A DNA stretch of 64,000 bases from Rhizobium leucaenae USDA 9039 (GTDB taxonomy: Bacteria > Pseudomonadota > Alphaproteobacteria > Rhizobiales > Rhizobiaceae): positions 62,001 through 126,000 of the forward strand of contig NZ_AUFB01000004.1 in NCBI RefSeq assembly GCF_000426285.1, read 5' to 3'. Position numbers and translations under genes: made by a program. Shown here in pieces: positions 57,544-64,000 of this stretch (its first letter is position 1; each line of letters begins with the position of its first letter). A model generated the notes under the pieces. The model was not told where the DNA came from and did no database searches. It saw nothing but the letters and a program-made list of their open reading frames with translations.

Positions 57544-58818
57544 TCAGGCCGCGTCGGCGGCCGCAAGTTGCATGTCGAGATGCTTGCCATTGTGGCCGGT
57601 GATCGCCACCTGCACAAGATCGCGCGGCCTGAGGCTCGGGGCTGCGACAAGCGTGAAGTTTTCCGTATGCGCCAGCCCGTTATTCTCCACAAGCAGCCAT
57701 TGCCGCGTACCGACCATGGAGTCGAGATGGGACTGATGCAGTTTTTGTCCAGCCAAACGCAGCCGTGCAGCGCGTTCCTTGATCAGCGCGCGGTCGAGCT
57801 GCGGCATCCGCGCAGCCGGCGTCCCCGGACGCGGGCTATAGGGAAAGACATGCAGATGCGCAATGCCAACCTCTTCCGCCAGGCTGACGGCATTCTCGAA
57901 CATCGCGTCAGTTTCGGTCGGAAAACCGGCGATCATATCGGCGCCAAAGCTCATTTCCGGCCGAAGACGGCGGGCATCCTCGATAAAATTGATAGCATCG
58001 GCGCGTGAATGCCGTCGCTTCATCCGCTTCAGGATCATGTCGTCGCCGTGTTGCAGCGACAGATGCAGATGCGGCATGAAGCGCGGCTCATCGGCAATCA
58101 GATCCATCAGATGCCGGTCGGCCTCGATGCTGTCGATCGAGGACAGCCGCAGCCGGCTGATTTCAGGGATCTGCTTCAATAGCGTCTTTGCCAGAAGGCC
58201 AAGCGTCGGCTGGCCGGGCAGATCGGCGCCGTAGCTGGTGGCATCGACGCCGGTCAGGACGATCTCGCGATAGCCGCTTTCGACCAGTTTGCGCGCCTGG
58301 CTGACCACCGCGCCCATCGGCACGGAGCGCGAATTGCCGCGGCCATAGGGGATGATGCAGAAGGTGCAGCGATGGTCGCACCCATTCTGTACCTGGATGA
58401 AGGCGCGCACATGCCCGTCGATATGCCTGATCATCTGCGGCGCGGTCGCCCGCACGCTCATGATGTCGTTGACCCGCAGCTTCTCCTCCGCCGAAACGCC
58501 GAAATCCGGCAGCGAGCGATAGGAAGCACTCGTCAGCTTCTCCTCATTGCCGAGCACGGCATCCACTTCCGCCATTTCGGCAAAAGCGTGCTTTTCCGCC
58601 TGCGCGGCGCAGCCGGTGACGATGATGCGGGCATGCGGATTGTCGCGCCGCGCGCGGCGGATCGCCTGACGCGCCTGGCGCACGGCCTCGCCGGTTACAG
58701 CACAGGTATTGACCAGGATGGCGTTGTTGAGCCCGGCGGCTTCCGCCTGCGACCTCATCACTTCGGATTCATAGGTGTTGAGACGGCAGCCGAAGGTGAT
58801 GACCTCGACCCCGCTCAC
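57544..58818 (-). CDS. mtaB: tRNA t6A37 methylthiotransferase MtaB
   Basis: A 424-residue radical-SAM enzyme converting t6A37 to ms2t6A37 in t[22 protein letters not shown] starts the UPF0004 domain with its first cysteine; the radical-SAM cluster is [17 protein letters not shown]-terminal TRAM domain includes [16 protein letters not shown]. It starts with GTG overlapping the dapF stop as GTGA; a longer frame into dapF is rejected. Depends on t6A from TsaD, encoded 45 kb away in the window. Confidence 0.93.
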   Translation of the reverse strand: MSGVEVITFGCRLNTYESEVMRSQAEAAGLNNAILVNTCAVTGEAVRQARQAIRRARRDNPHARIIVTGCAAQAEKHAFAEMAEVDAVLGNEEKLTSASYRSLPDFGVSAEEKLRVNDIMSVRATAPQMIRHIDGHVRAFIQVQNGCDHRCTFCIIPYGRGNSRSVPMGAVVSQARKLVESGYREIVLTGVDATSYGADLPGQPTLGLLAKTLLKQIPEISRLRLSSIDSIEADRHLMDLIADEPRFMPHLHLSLQHGDDMILKRMKRRHSRADAINFIEDARRLRPEMSFGADMIAGFPTETDAMFENAVSLAEEVGIAHLHVFPYSPRPGTPAARMPQLDRALIKERAARLRLAGQKLHQSHLDSMVGTRQWLLVENNGLAHTENFTLVAAPSLRPRDLVQVAITGHNGKHLDMQLAAADAA

Positions 58819-59720
58819 CGCGCCTGAGCCCCCTGCTCCTGATCGCGCGTCCAGCGACCCGTCACGGGATCGACGACACCGGACCACTCCCATTCCGCGG
58901 GGCCGGTCATGACGACGTGATCATCGCTTTCCCGCCATTCGATGGTGAGCTGGCCTGAGGCGGGGGCAGAGGCAACATCGATCGTCACCTTGCGGCCGGT
59001 ACGGCCGGTGCGCGCTGCGCAGACGGCGGCCGAACAGGCGGCCGAGCCGCAGGCAAGCGTCAGCCCCGCGCCACGCTCCCAGGTGCGCGTGCGCAGCATG
59101 GTCGGCGAAAGCACCTGCGCCAAGGTGATATTGGCGCGCTCGGGAAACATCGGATGGTTTTCCAGCAGCGGCCCGAAGCGGGCGAGATCGTAGGACATCG
59201 GGTCCTTGTCGACCCAGAAGATCGCATGCGGATTGCCCATCGACATGACCGAGGGCGAATGCAGGACTGGATTGTCGATCGGCCCGATCTGCAGCTCGAT
59301 GCGGCGCGTGTCGGCGAATTCCTCGGCGAGCGGGATCTTGTCCCAGGCGAAGACCGGCTTGCCCATATCGACCGAAATCGTACCGTCCTCGTGCTCGATG
59401 GCATTCAGAATGCCGGCGACGGTCTGGAAGGTGAACATCTTCTTGCCGGTTTCGGCCGCAAGCGCCTGCACGACGCAGCGCGTACCGTTGCCACAGGCCT
59501 GGGCCTTGGTGCCATCGGAATTCAGAATATCGATCCAGGCGTCGGTGCCTTGCGCCTTCGGATCGTGGATTGCCATGATCTGATCGAACTCCGTGGCCGG
59601 ATCCGCATTCAGCGCAATCGCCGCAGCCGCCGTCACCACGTCCTTGCGGCCGCGCATGTCGACAACCAGGATCTTGTTGCCAAGCCCGTTCATCCGCGCG
59701 AATTCGACCGTATTGCTCAT
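58815..59720 (-). CDS. dapF: Diaminopimelate epimerase
   Basis: A 301-residue enzyme making meso-diaminopimelate for peptidoglycan and lysine. The catalytic cysteines lie in [14 protein letters not shown] and [35 protein letters not shown] is the family N-terminus, which sets the start at 59720; upstream in-frame codons are not family-like. Translation of mtaB is coupled to its end. Confidence 0.97.
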   Translation of the reverse strand: MSNTVEFARMNGLGNKILVVDMRGRKDVVTAAAAIALNADPATEFDQIMAIHDPKAQGTDAWIDILNSDGTKAQACGNGTRCVVQALAAETGKKMFTFQTVAGILNAIEHEDGTISVDMGKPVFAWDKIPLAEEFADTRRIELQIGPIDNPVLHSPSVMSMGNPHAIFWVDKDPMSYDLARFGPLLENHPMFPERANITLAQVLSPTMLRTRTWERGAGLTLACGSAACSAAVCAARTGRTGRKVTIDVASAPASGQLTIEWRESDDHVVMTGPAEWEWSGVVDPVTGRWTRDQEQGAQAR

Positions 59721-59831
59721 AGTGGTATGTCCGTCAGTGTTTTCGAGCTGTATATGGCGGAAATGCGGGGGAATTACCAGTGGCATGATGGGCCTACGGC
59801 GTCGGACATCGGACCGGGCCAAGAGGGAGCG

Positions 59832-60467
59832 TCAATTATCTAGACGTAGCTCGGTTGCAAATAATCCGTAGCGAGTGCCGTGGCCGGCAACGATGATATG
59901 CGTGCCGGTCTTAAGGCCTTGCCTGAACTCATCGGAAACACCGCACACCCTGTCGAATCCGACTATAAGACCCTGAAGTTCCAAGGGTGAATAGCAATGC
60001 TTTTCATAATGATTGTCGGCGCGCCCCACCGTGTAAGCAAGCTCTTCGTGATGCCCAGCGACCAAGGCCAGGATGATCGGCCATGCGATGATCGCCACCA
60101 ATCTCCCTCCAAAATACCCCATGATCGGCGAAAACAAGACATACAACGCCGGCTTCAGCTTGCCTTCCAATGTCCCGTCCTGCAACTTCTGTATGACTCC
60201 AAAGAGCACAAGCGAGCACAAAAGCAGGGCCGTGATGCCGCCCGCTACGGTGCCCAAACGATCAGTCGCCGAAACCCATTCAGTCGAAGGAAGAAAGCGA
60301 TAGCCTGTTAACGCGCTACAGAGCGCTTCGACGAAGAGGAATAGGAGGCAAAAAAGGAACCAACATGAAGCCGCAAGCACAGCCGCTCTTACCACGGGAT
60401 GCCTAATTTTCCAGTCCACTGATCCGCCCATCGAACAATCGCCGCTGAAACTGATGTTGCGATTCAT
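59832..60467 (-). CDS. Unrecognised inner-membrane protein with C-terminal soluble domain
   Basis: A protein of about 211 residues from an ATG at 60467, or 199 from an ATG at 60431; neither has a clear ribosome site, and an upstream TTG is also open. Three or four hydrophobic segments (VVRAAVLAASCWFLFCLLFLFVEAL; GGITALLLCSLVLFGVI; GRLVAIIAWPIILALVAG) precede a C-terminal soluble part with FDRVCGVSDEFRQGLKTGTHIIVAGHGTRYGLFATELRLDN. The sequence is more AT-rich than its neighbours, suggesting recent acquisition. I do not recognise the family. Confidence 0.7.
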   Translation of the reverse strand: MNRNISFSGDCSMGGSVDWKIRHPVVRAAVLAASCWFLFCLLFLFVEALCSALTGYRFLPSTEWVSATDRLGTVAGGITALLLCSLVLFGVIQKLQDGTLEGKLKPALYVLFSPIMGYFGGRLVAIIAWPIILALVAGHHEELAYTVGRADNHYEKHCYSPLELQGLIVGFDRVCGVSDEFRQGLKTGTHIIVAGHGTRYGLFATELRLDN

Positions 60468-60673
60468 ATCGTATACTATCGGTTGTTGTTTCAAGATGTT
60501 CGCACGAGCTAAGATCGATTATTTGTGCCTTATGTCGCGGTATGGTTGAAATCACCACCGGGCGCAGCCGCCGCTTCCGATCCGGCGTGGAGCATCGAGG
60601 CCTGCTCAACCTGGTATTCAAGCACCGGCCGTCCTATTTTGCAGGGCGGCTGAGCATGGGTTTGCATTACCTG

Positions 60674-61693
60674 TCAAACAACCGGCACATCGAACACTTC
60701 CCCCGCTCTCAGCGGCCGGAACCGGTCGGCATCTATGCCCTCGGCCTTCAAGGCCACATCCAGCGCCTTCACCGGTGCATCGATTGCCTCGTCAGTGAGC
60801 TGGAAGGTCGCGAAATGATGGCCGGCGACGTGGGCGGCGTTGCAGAGCTTCATGCCCTGAACCGCCTCTTCCGGATTCTGATGCTGGCCCTTCATGAACC
60901 AGCGCGGCTCATAGGCGCCAAAAGGCAGGATCGCGAGGCGGAAGCCGCCGTGCTTTTGCCGCGCCGCCTCGTAATATAGGCCGCCGTGAAAGCCGGTATC
61001 GCCGATATGGTAGATCTTGCCGACGGGAGTCGTGATGACGAAAGCGGCCCAGAGCGCCATGCGGCGGTCGCCGGCGCCACGCGCCGACCAGTGATGGCAG
61101 GGCTCGGCGTCGACGGTCACCCCGTCGGCGATGGCGATGCGATCGCCCCAATCCATCGTCGTGATCCGGGCATCGGGCGCCCCGCGGCGGATAATGGCAT
61201 CGTTGCCGAGCGGGGTCAGGATTTTCGGCGCATGCGTCTCGTGCAGCCGCTTTAGCGTCGCGAGATCGAGATGGTCGTAGTGATTGTGCGAGACCAGCAC
61301 GAGATCGATCGGCGGCAGGTCTTCGAAGCGGATGCCGGGCGGTACCGCCCGTTTCGGTCCGATGAAGGTGAAAGGGCTGACGCGTTCCGACCACACCGGA
61401 TCGGTCAACATGTTGAGCCCGGCCGCCTGGATCAGCATCGTGGCGTGGCCGACCATGGTCACCCGCAACGCGTCGCCGAAAACCCGGCTGTCGGGCTTGG
61501 CCGGGGGAATTAGGCTGACGACCGGACGCGGCCAACGCGCGCGCCCGCCGCCGAGTTGCCATTTCAACAGGTCGCGGAAGCCACCCGGTTCCACACCGTC
61601 CGGATTGAAGAAGCGTAGCCCGTCGAAATGATCGGAGATGGGACCTTGATAATAGGGGTTCGATGTCTTCCGGAAGCCGGGTTTGTCTGTCAT
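60674..61693 (-). CDS. MBL-fold metallo-hydrolase (NAPE-PLD/UlaG-like)
   Basis: A 339-residue metallo-beta-lactamase-fold protein. VTMVGHATMLIQAAGLNMLTDPVWSERVSPF matches the NAPE-PLD/UlaG-type N-terminus; VSHNHYDHLDLATLKRL is the HxHxDH metal motif, DWGDRIAI and GDTGFHGG the others. The start MTDKPGFRKTSNPYY is preferred to an ATG 42 bases upstream. Such proteins hydrolyse phosphodiester or lactone bonds; the substrate is unknown. Confidence 0.92.
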   Translation of the reverse strand: MTDKPGFRKTSNPYYQGPISDHFDGLRFFNPDGVEPGGFRDLLKWQLGGGRARWPRPVVSLIPPAKPDSRVFGDALRVTMVGHATMLIQAAGLNMLTDPVWSERVSPFTFIGPKRAVPPGIRFEDLPPIDLVLVSHNHYDHLDLATLKRLHETHAPKILTPLGNDAIIRRGAPDARITTMDWGDRIAIADGVTVDAEPCHHWSARGAGDRRMALWAAFVITTPVGKIYHIGDTGFHGGLYYEAARQKHGGFRLAILPFGAYEPRWFMKGQHQNPEEAVQGMKLCNAAHVAGHHFATFQLTDEAIDAPVKALDVALKAEGIDADRFRPLRAGEVFDVPVV

Positions 61694-61770
61694 GAATGCG
61701 CCGATGGATTTTTCTCTCGGCCAGATGTGGGGCAAACATCAGGCTTTTGAAAGCCTTTCGGCTCTCTCGG

Positions 61771-61799
61771 CTTGACTTTCCCACCCGTTTCCTGTTTAT
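61771..61799 (+). promoter_or_regulatory. Promoter upstream of ffh
   Basis: CTTGAC (61771-61776) is a perfect alphaproteobacterial -35, followed by 17 bases and GTTTAT (61794-61799). Predicted start near 61806. Confidence 0.6.
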
Positions 61800-61805
61800 C
61801 CCCGC

Positions 61806-61913
61806 CATCTGCGACGAGCACAAGCCTCCGAGCCACCGACCGGGACCCGTTAAGGTATAAAGAGATCCCGGAGGTCAACACCCGACAGCGCGATGCGCCC
61901 TCGGGTGCTTTTT
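61806..61913 (+). ncRNA. Candidate small RNA or attenuator ahead of ffh
   Basis: From the predicted start to the T-run, about 108 bases. A stem joins GACCGGGA (61838-61845) and TCCC-GGTC (61866-61876). The terminator stem CACCCGA/TCGGGTG with an inner GCGC/GCGC pair and a CTTTTT tail follows. It lacks the conserved SRP-RNA apical loop, so it is not the 4.5S RNA. Either a terminated small RNA or a leader attenuating ffh. Inference from sequence. Confidence 0.4.
61879..61913 (+). terminator. Intrinsic terminator within the ffh leader
   Basis: CACCCGA pairs with TCGGGTG (61879-61907), with a further GCGC/GCGC pair inside, then CTTTTT. It sits about 105 bases before the ffh start codon, so ffh expression needs read-through or another promoter. 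Confidence 0.65.
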
Positions 61914-62017
61914 GGCTTTGCGTCTTGTTTTCGTCATGGAAAAGCACGACGTTTTCGGGCGAGGAACCGCGCAAGTTGCGCAAGTCCAAATCCCAAGCGA
62001 TCGATAAGGAAGAATTG

Positions 62018-63598
62018 ATGTTTGAAAACCTCCAGGACCGTCTTGGTTCCATTCTGAATGGACTGACTGGCCGCGGCGCGCTTTCGGAAGCCGATGTTTC
62101 CGCAGCACTCCGCGAGGTTCGCCGCGCGCTGTTGGAAGCCGACGTGGCGCTGGACGTCGTGCGCTCCTTTACCGATCGCGTCCGTGAAAAGGCCGTCGGC
62201 GCCGAGATCCTGAAGTCGATCAAGCCTGGCCAGATGGTCGTCAAGATCGTTCATGACGAGCTGATCGAAATGCTCGGCGGCGAAGGTGTCGGCATCGACC
62301 TCAACGCCCCGGCTCCGGTCGTCGTCATGATGGTTGGTCTACAAGGTTCTGGTAAGACGACCACCACGGCGAAGATCGCCAGCCGCATGACGAGCCGCGA
62401 CCGCAAGAAGGTCCTGATGGCCTCGCTCGACACGCGCCGTCCGGCCGCGCAGGAGCAGTTGCGCCAGCTTGGCGTTCAAACGGGCGTCGACACCCTGCCG
62501 GTCATCGCCGGCCAGTCGCCGACCGATATTGCCGCACGCGCCGTGCAGGCGGCCAAGCTCGGCGGCCATGACATCGTCATCCTCGACACCGCCGGCCGTA
62601 CGCATATCGACGAGCCGCTCATGGTCGAGATGGCGGACATCAAGAAGAAATCGAATCCGCATGAAATCCTGCTGGTCGCCGATAGCTTGACCGGTCAGGA
62701 CGCCGTCAATCTCGCCCGCAATTTCGATGAGCGCGTCGGCATCACCGGCCTCGTGCTGACCCGTATGGATGGCGACGGCCGTGGCGGTGCCGCCCTTTCG
62801 ATGCGCGCCGTCACCGGCAAGCCGATCAAGCTGATCGGTGTCGGCGAAAAGATGGGCGAGCTGGAAGAATTCCACCCCCGCCGTATCGCCGACCGCATCC
62901 TCGGCATGGGCGACATCGTCTCGCTGGTCGAAAAGGCGGCGGAGAATATCGACGCCGAAAAGGCGGCCGCCATGGCTGCCAAGATGGCCAAGGGCAAGTT
63001 CGATCTGAACGACCTCGCCGACCAGCTCAAGCAGATGCAGAAGATGGGCGGCATGGGCGGCATCATGGGCATGATGCCCGGCATGGCCGGCATGAAGGAC
63101 AAGATGGCCGCTGCAGGCCTCAACGACAAGCTTTTCGGCCGCCAGCTCGCCATCATCTCCTCGATGACCAAGGCCGAGCGCGCCAATCCCGACCTCCTGA
63201 AGCATTCCCGCAAGAAGCGCATCGCTAGCGGCTCCGGCACCGACGCCTCCGACATCAACAAGCTTCTGAAGATGCACCGCCAGATGGCGGACATGATGAA
63301 GATGATGGGCGGCAAGGGCAAAGGCGGCATGATGAAGCAGCTCATGGGCGGCCTTGCCGGCAAGATGGGCCTCGGCGGCGGCATGGGCGGCATGCCAGAC
63401 CTTTCGAACATCGATCCCAAGCAGCTCGAAGCCCTGCAGAAGCAGGCGGAAGCCGCTGGTATCGGACGTCCCGGCGGTATGCCGGGCGGATTGCCGGGTC
63501 TTGGCGGCGGCGGCGGTTTGCCGGGTCTCGGCGGCGCCAAGCTCCCCGGCCTTGGTGGTGGTTTGCCGGGACTGCCCGGTTTGCCGAAGAAAAAGTGA
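62018..63598 (+). CDS. ffh: Signal recognition particle protein Ffh (SRP54)
   Basis: A 526-residue SRP GTPase that binds signal peptides of nascent membrane proteins and the SRP RNA. The N and G domains carry GLQGSGKTTTTAKIASRMT, LDTRRPAAQEQLRQLG, LDTAGRTHIDEPLM and TRMDGDGRGGAALS; the methionine-rich M domain has MAKGKFDLNDLADQLKQMQKMG. The tail after about residue 430 is Gly/Met/Pro-rich with LPGLGG-like repeats, long compared with E. coli Ffh. The start MFENLQDRLGSIL has AAGGAAG ahead; longer starts are rejected. Confidence 0.97.
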   Translation: MFENLQDRLGSILNGLTGRGALSEADVSAALREVRRALLEADVALDVVRSFTDRVREKAVGAEILKSIKPGQMVVKIVHDELIEMLGGEGVGIDLNAPAPVVVMMVGLQGSGKTTTTAKIASRMTSRDRKKVLMASLDTRRPAAQEQLRQLGVQTGVDTLPVIAGQSPTDIAARAVQAAKLGGHDIVILDTAGRTHIDEPLMVEMADIKKKSNPHEILLVADSLTGQDAVNLARNFDERVGITGLVLTRMDGDGRGGAALSMRAVTGKPIKLIGVGEKMGELEEFHPRRIADRILGMGDIVSLVEKAAENIDAEKAAAMAAKMAKGKFDLNDLADQLKQMQKMGGMGGIMGMMPGMAGMKDKMAAAGLNDKLFGRQLAIISSMTKAERANPDLLKHSRKKRIASGSGTDASDINKLLKMHRQMADMMKMMGGKGKGGMMKQLMGGLAGKMGLGGGMGGMPDLSNIDPKQLEALQKQAEAAGIGRPGGMPGGLPGLGGGGGLPGLGGAKLPGLGGGLPGLPGLPKKK

Positions 63599-63615
63599 GA
63601 AGGATCGCAGACCCG

Positions 63616-63918
63616 ATGATTGATCCAGACGTCAAAGCCCAACTGGGCAACTACCGCCAGTCGATCGACAATATCGATGCCGCACTGGTGCATATGCTGG
63701 CCGAACGCTTCCGCTGCACAAAGGAAGTCGGTGTGCTGAAGGCCAAATACAATCTGCCGCCGGCTGATCCGGCGCGCGAGGAATACCAGATCGAACGCCT
63801 GCGCCGCCTGGCAAAGGACGCAAATCTGGACCCGGATTTCGCCGAGAAGTTCCTGAACTTCGTCATCAAGGAAGTCATCCGGCATCATGAACAGATCGCT
63901 GCTGATCTCAAAGCATGA
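63616..63918 (+). CDS. Chorismate mutase (AroQ type)
   Basis: A 100-residue all-helical enzyme converting chorismate to prephenate for phenylalanine and tyrosine. YRQSIDNIDAALVHMLAERFRCTKEVGVLKAKYNLPPADPAREEYQIERLRRL shows the AroQ arginine/lysine active-site pattern. The stop codon lies within a palindromic repeat (GCATGATC). It follows ffh by 17 bases and may be cotranscribed with it. Confidence 0.93.
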   Translation: MIDPDVKAQLGNYRQSIDNIDAALVHMLAERFRCTKEVGVLKAKYNLPPADPAREEYQIERLRRLAKDANLDPDFAEKFLNFVIKEVIRHHEQIAADLKA

Positions 63919-63977
63919 TCCCGAACCGAAGGACCGCGTAGCAAAAAGTGTGAAGCGGTTTTCGGAAGAGATCATGC
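63912..63977. repeat. GCATGATC...GATCATGC mosaic repeat
   Basis: Starts GCATGATCCCGAA and ends GAGATCATGC, with AAAAAGTGTGAAGCGGTTTTC in the centre. A very common rhizobial intergenic element. The TGA stop (63916-63918) of the chorismate mutase gene lies inside its left end. Confidence 0.75.
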
Positions 63978-64000
63978 GACACACAAGACAGCAGCGCGAA

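Larger units (their letters stand above)
61694..62017 (+). other. ffh 5' region with promoter and structured leader
   Basis: About 320 bases between the MBL-fold gene and ffh. It holds a good promoter (61771-61799), a stem-loop (61838-61876) and an intrinsic terminator (61879-61913) about 105 bases before the ffh start, then an open stretch with AAGGAAG before the ATG. No gene is visible. Confidence 0.55.

Noticed and set aside
61806..61913. The ffh leader RNA as the 4.5S SRP RNA.
   Set aside because: It does not contain the conserved apical GGAA-loop segment with the symmetric internal loop of bacterial SRP RNA.

Overview
This window is a piece of a rhizobial chromosome (Rhizobiales, most likely Rhizobium or the neighbouring Agrobacterium/Sinorhizobium group). 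The inference rests on GC-rich coding with alphaproteobacterial gene families and linkages: mdh-sucC-sucD, sdhCDAB, an Omp19-like lipoprotein, an IalB-type protein, a Mic60-like gene between hemD and hemY, a ybhL-type leader before a Bax-inhibitor-1 gene, UPF0314/DUF2585 next to a YciB-type septation protein and ftsY, and several families of short palindromic repeats typical of rhizobia. Most of the window is core metabolism and housekeeping. No phage, plasmid, insertion sequence, CRISPR array, tRNA or rRNA was found.

Region by region. 1-9 kb (minus strand) is TCA-cycle territory: mdh, sucC, a small DUF1579-like gene and sucD (cut by the window edge), then zapE, an Omp19-like lipoprotein and sdhCDAB. 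9-14 kb holds a secreted repeat protein, a methyltransferase, a YciI/EVE pair, a VapC-type toxin-antitoxin pair, and tsaD-gpsA. 14-20 kb (plus) is the haem cluster hemC-hemD-mic60-like-hemY, followed by a TerB-like protein and a glutamine amidotransferase. 20-25.5 kb has a FUSC/HlyD efflux pair, an MFS exporter, YggT-DUF167, ppa and a GNAT.

25.5-36 kb carries typA, a divergent GST/MarR pair sharing two strong palindromic operators, an M3 oligopeptidase, a LysE exporter facing a second MarR gene, argG, a ParD/ParE pair with a frameshifted toxin, an SDR and a second LysE exporter. 36-48 kb contains rlmN, IalB, a YkvA-like protein, phhB, a low-molecular-weight phosphatase, thpR, the tesA/ybbA/ybbP-type set, Bax inhibitor-1, a GNAT, DUF2794 and DUF1223. 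48-64 kb has acnA, the cytochrome c maturation genes ccmABCD and ccmG, DUF2585-yciB-ftsY-mtaB-dapF, an unrecognised membrane protein, an MBL-fold hydrolase, ffh and a chorismate mutase.

The genes link TCA-cycle enzymes to respiration (sdh, haem synthesis, cytochrome c maturation) and to membrane protein targeting (ffh, ftsY). I did not find a clear new multi-gene system. The most interesting signals are small: palindromic repeats translated in frame inside ftsY, a promoter-hairpin-terminator unit in the ffh leader, structured hairpins ahead of sdhC, paired 24-bp operators at the GST/MarR promoter (one containing the MarR start codon), a one-base frameshift in parE, and repeats that supply gene stop codons.
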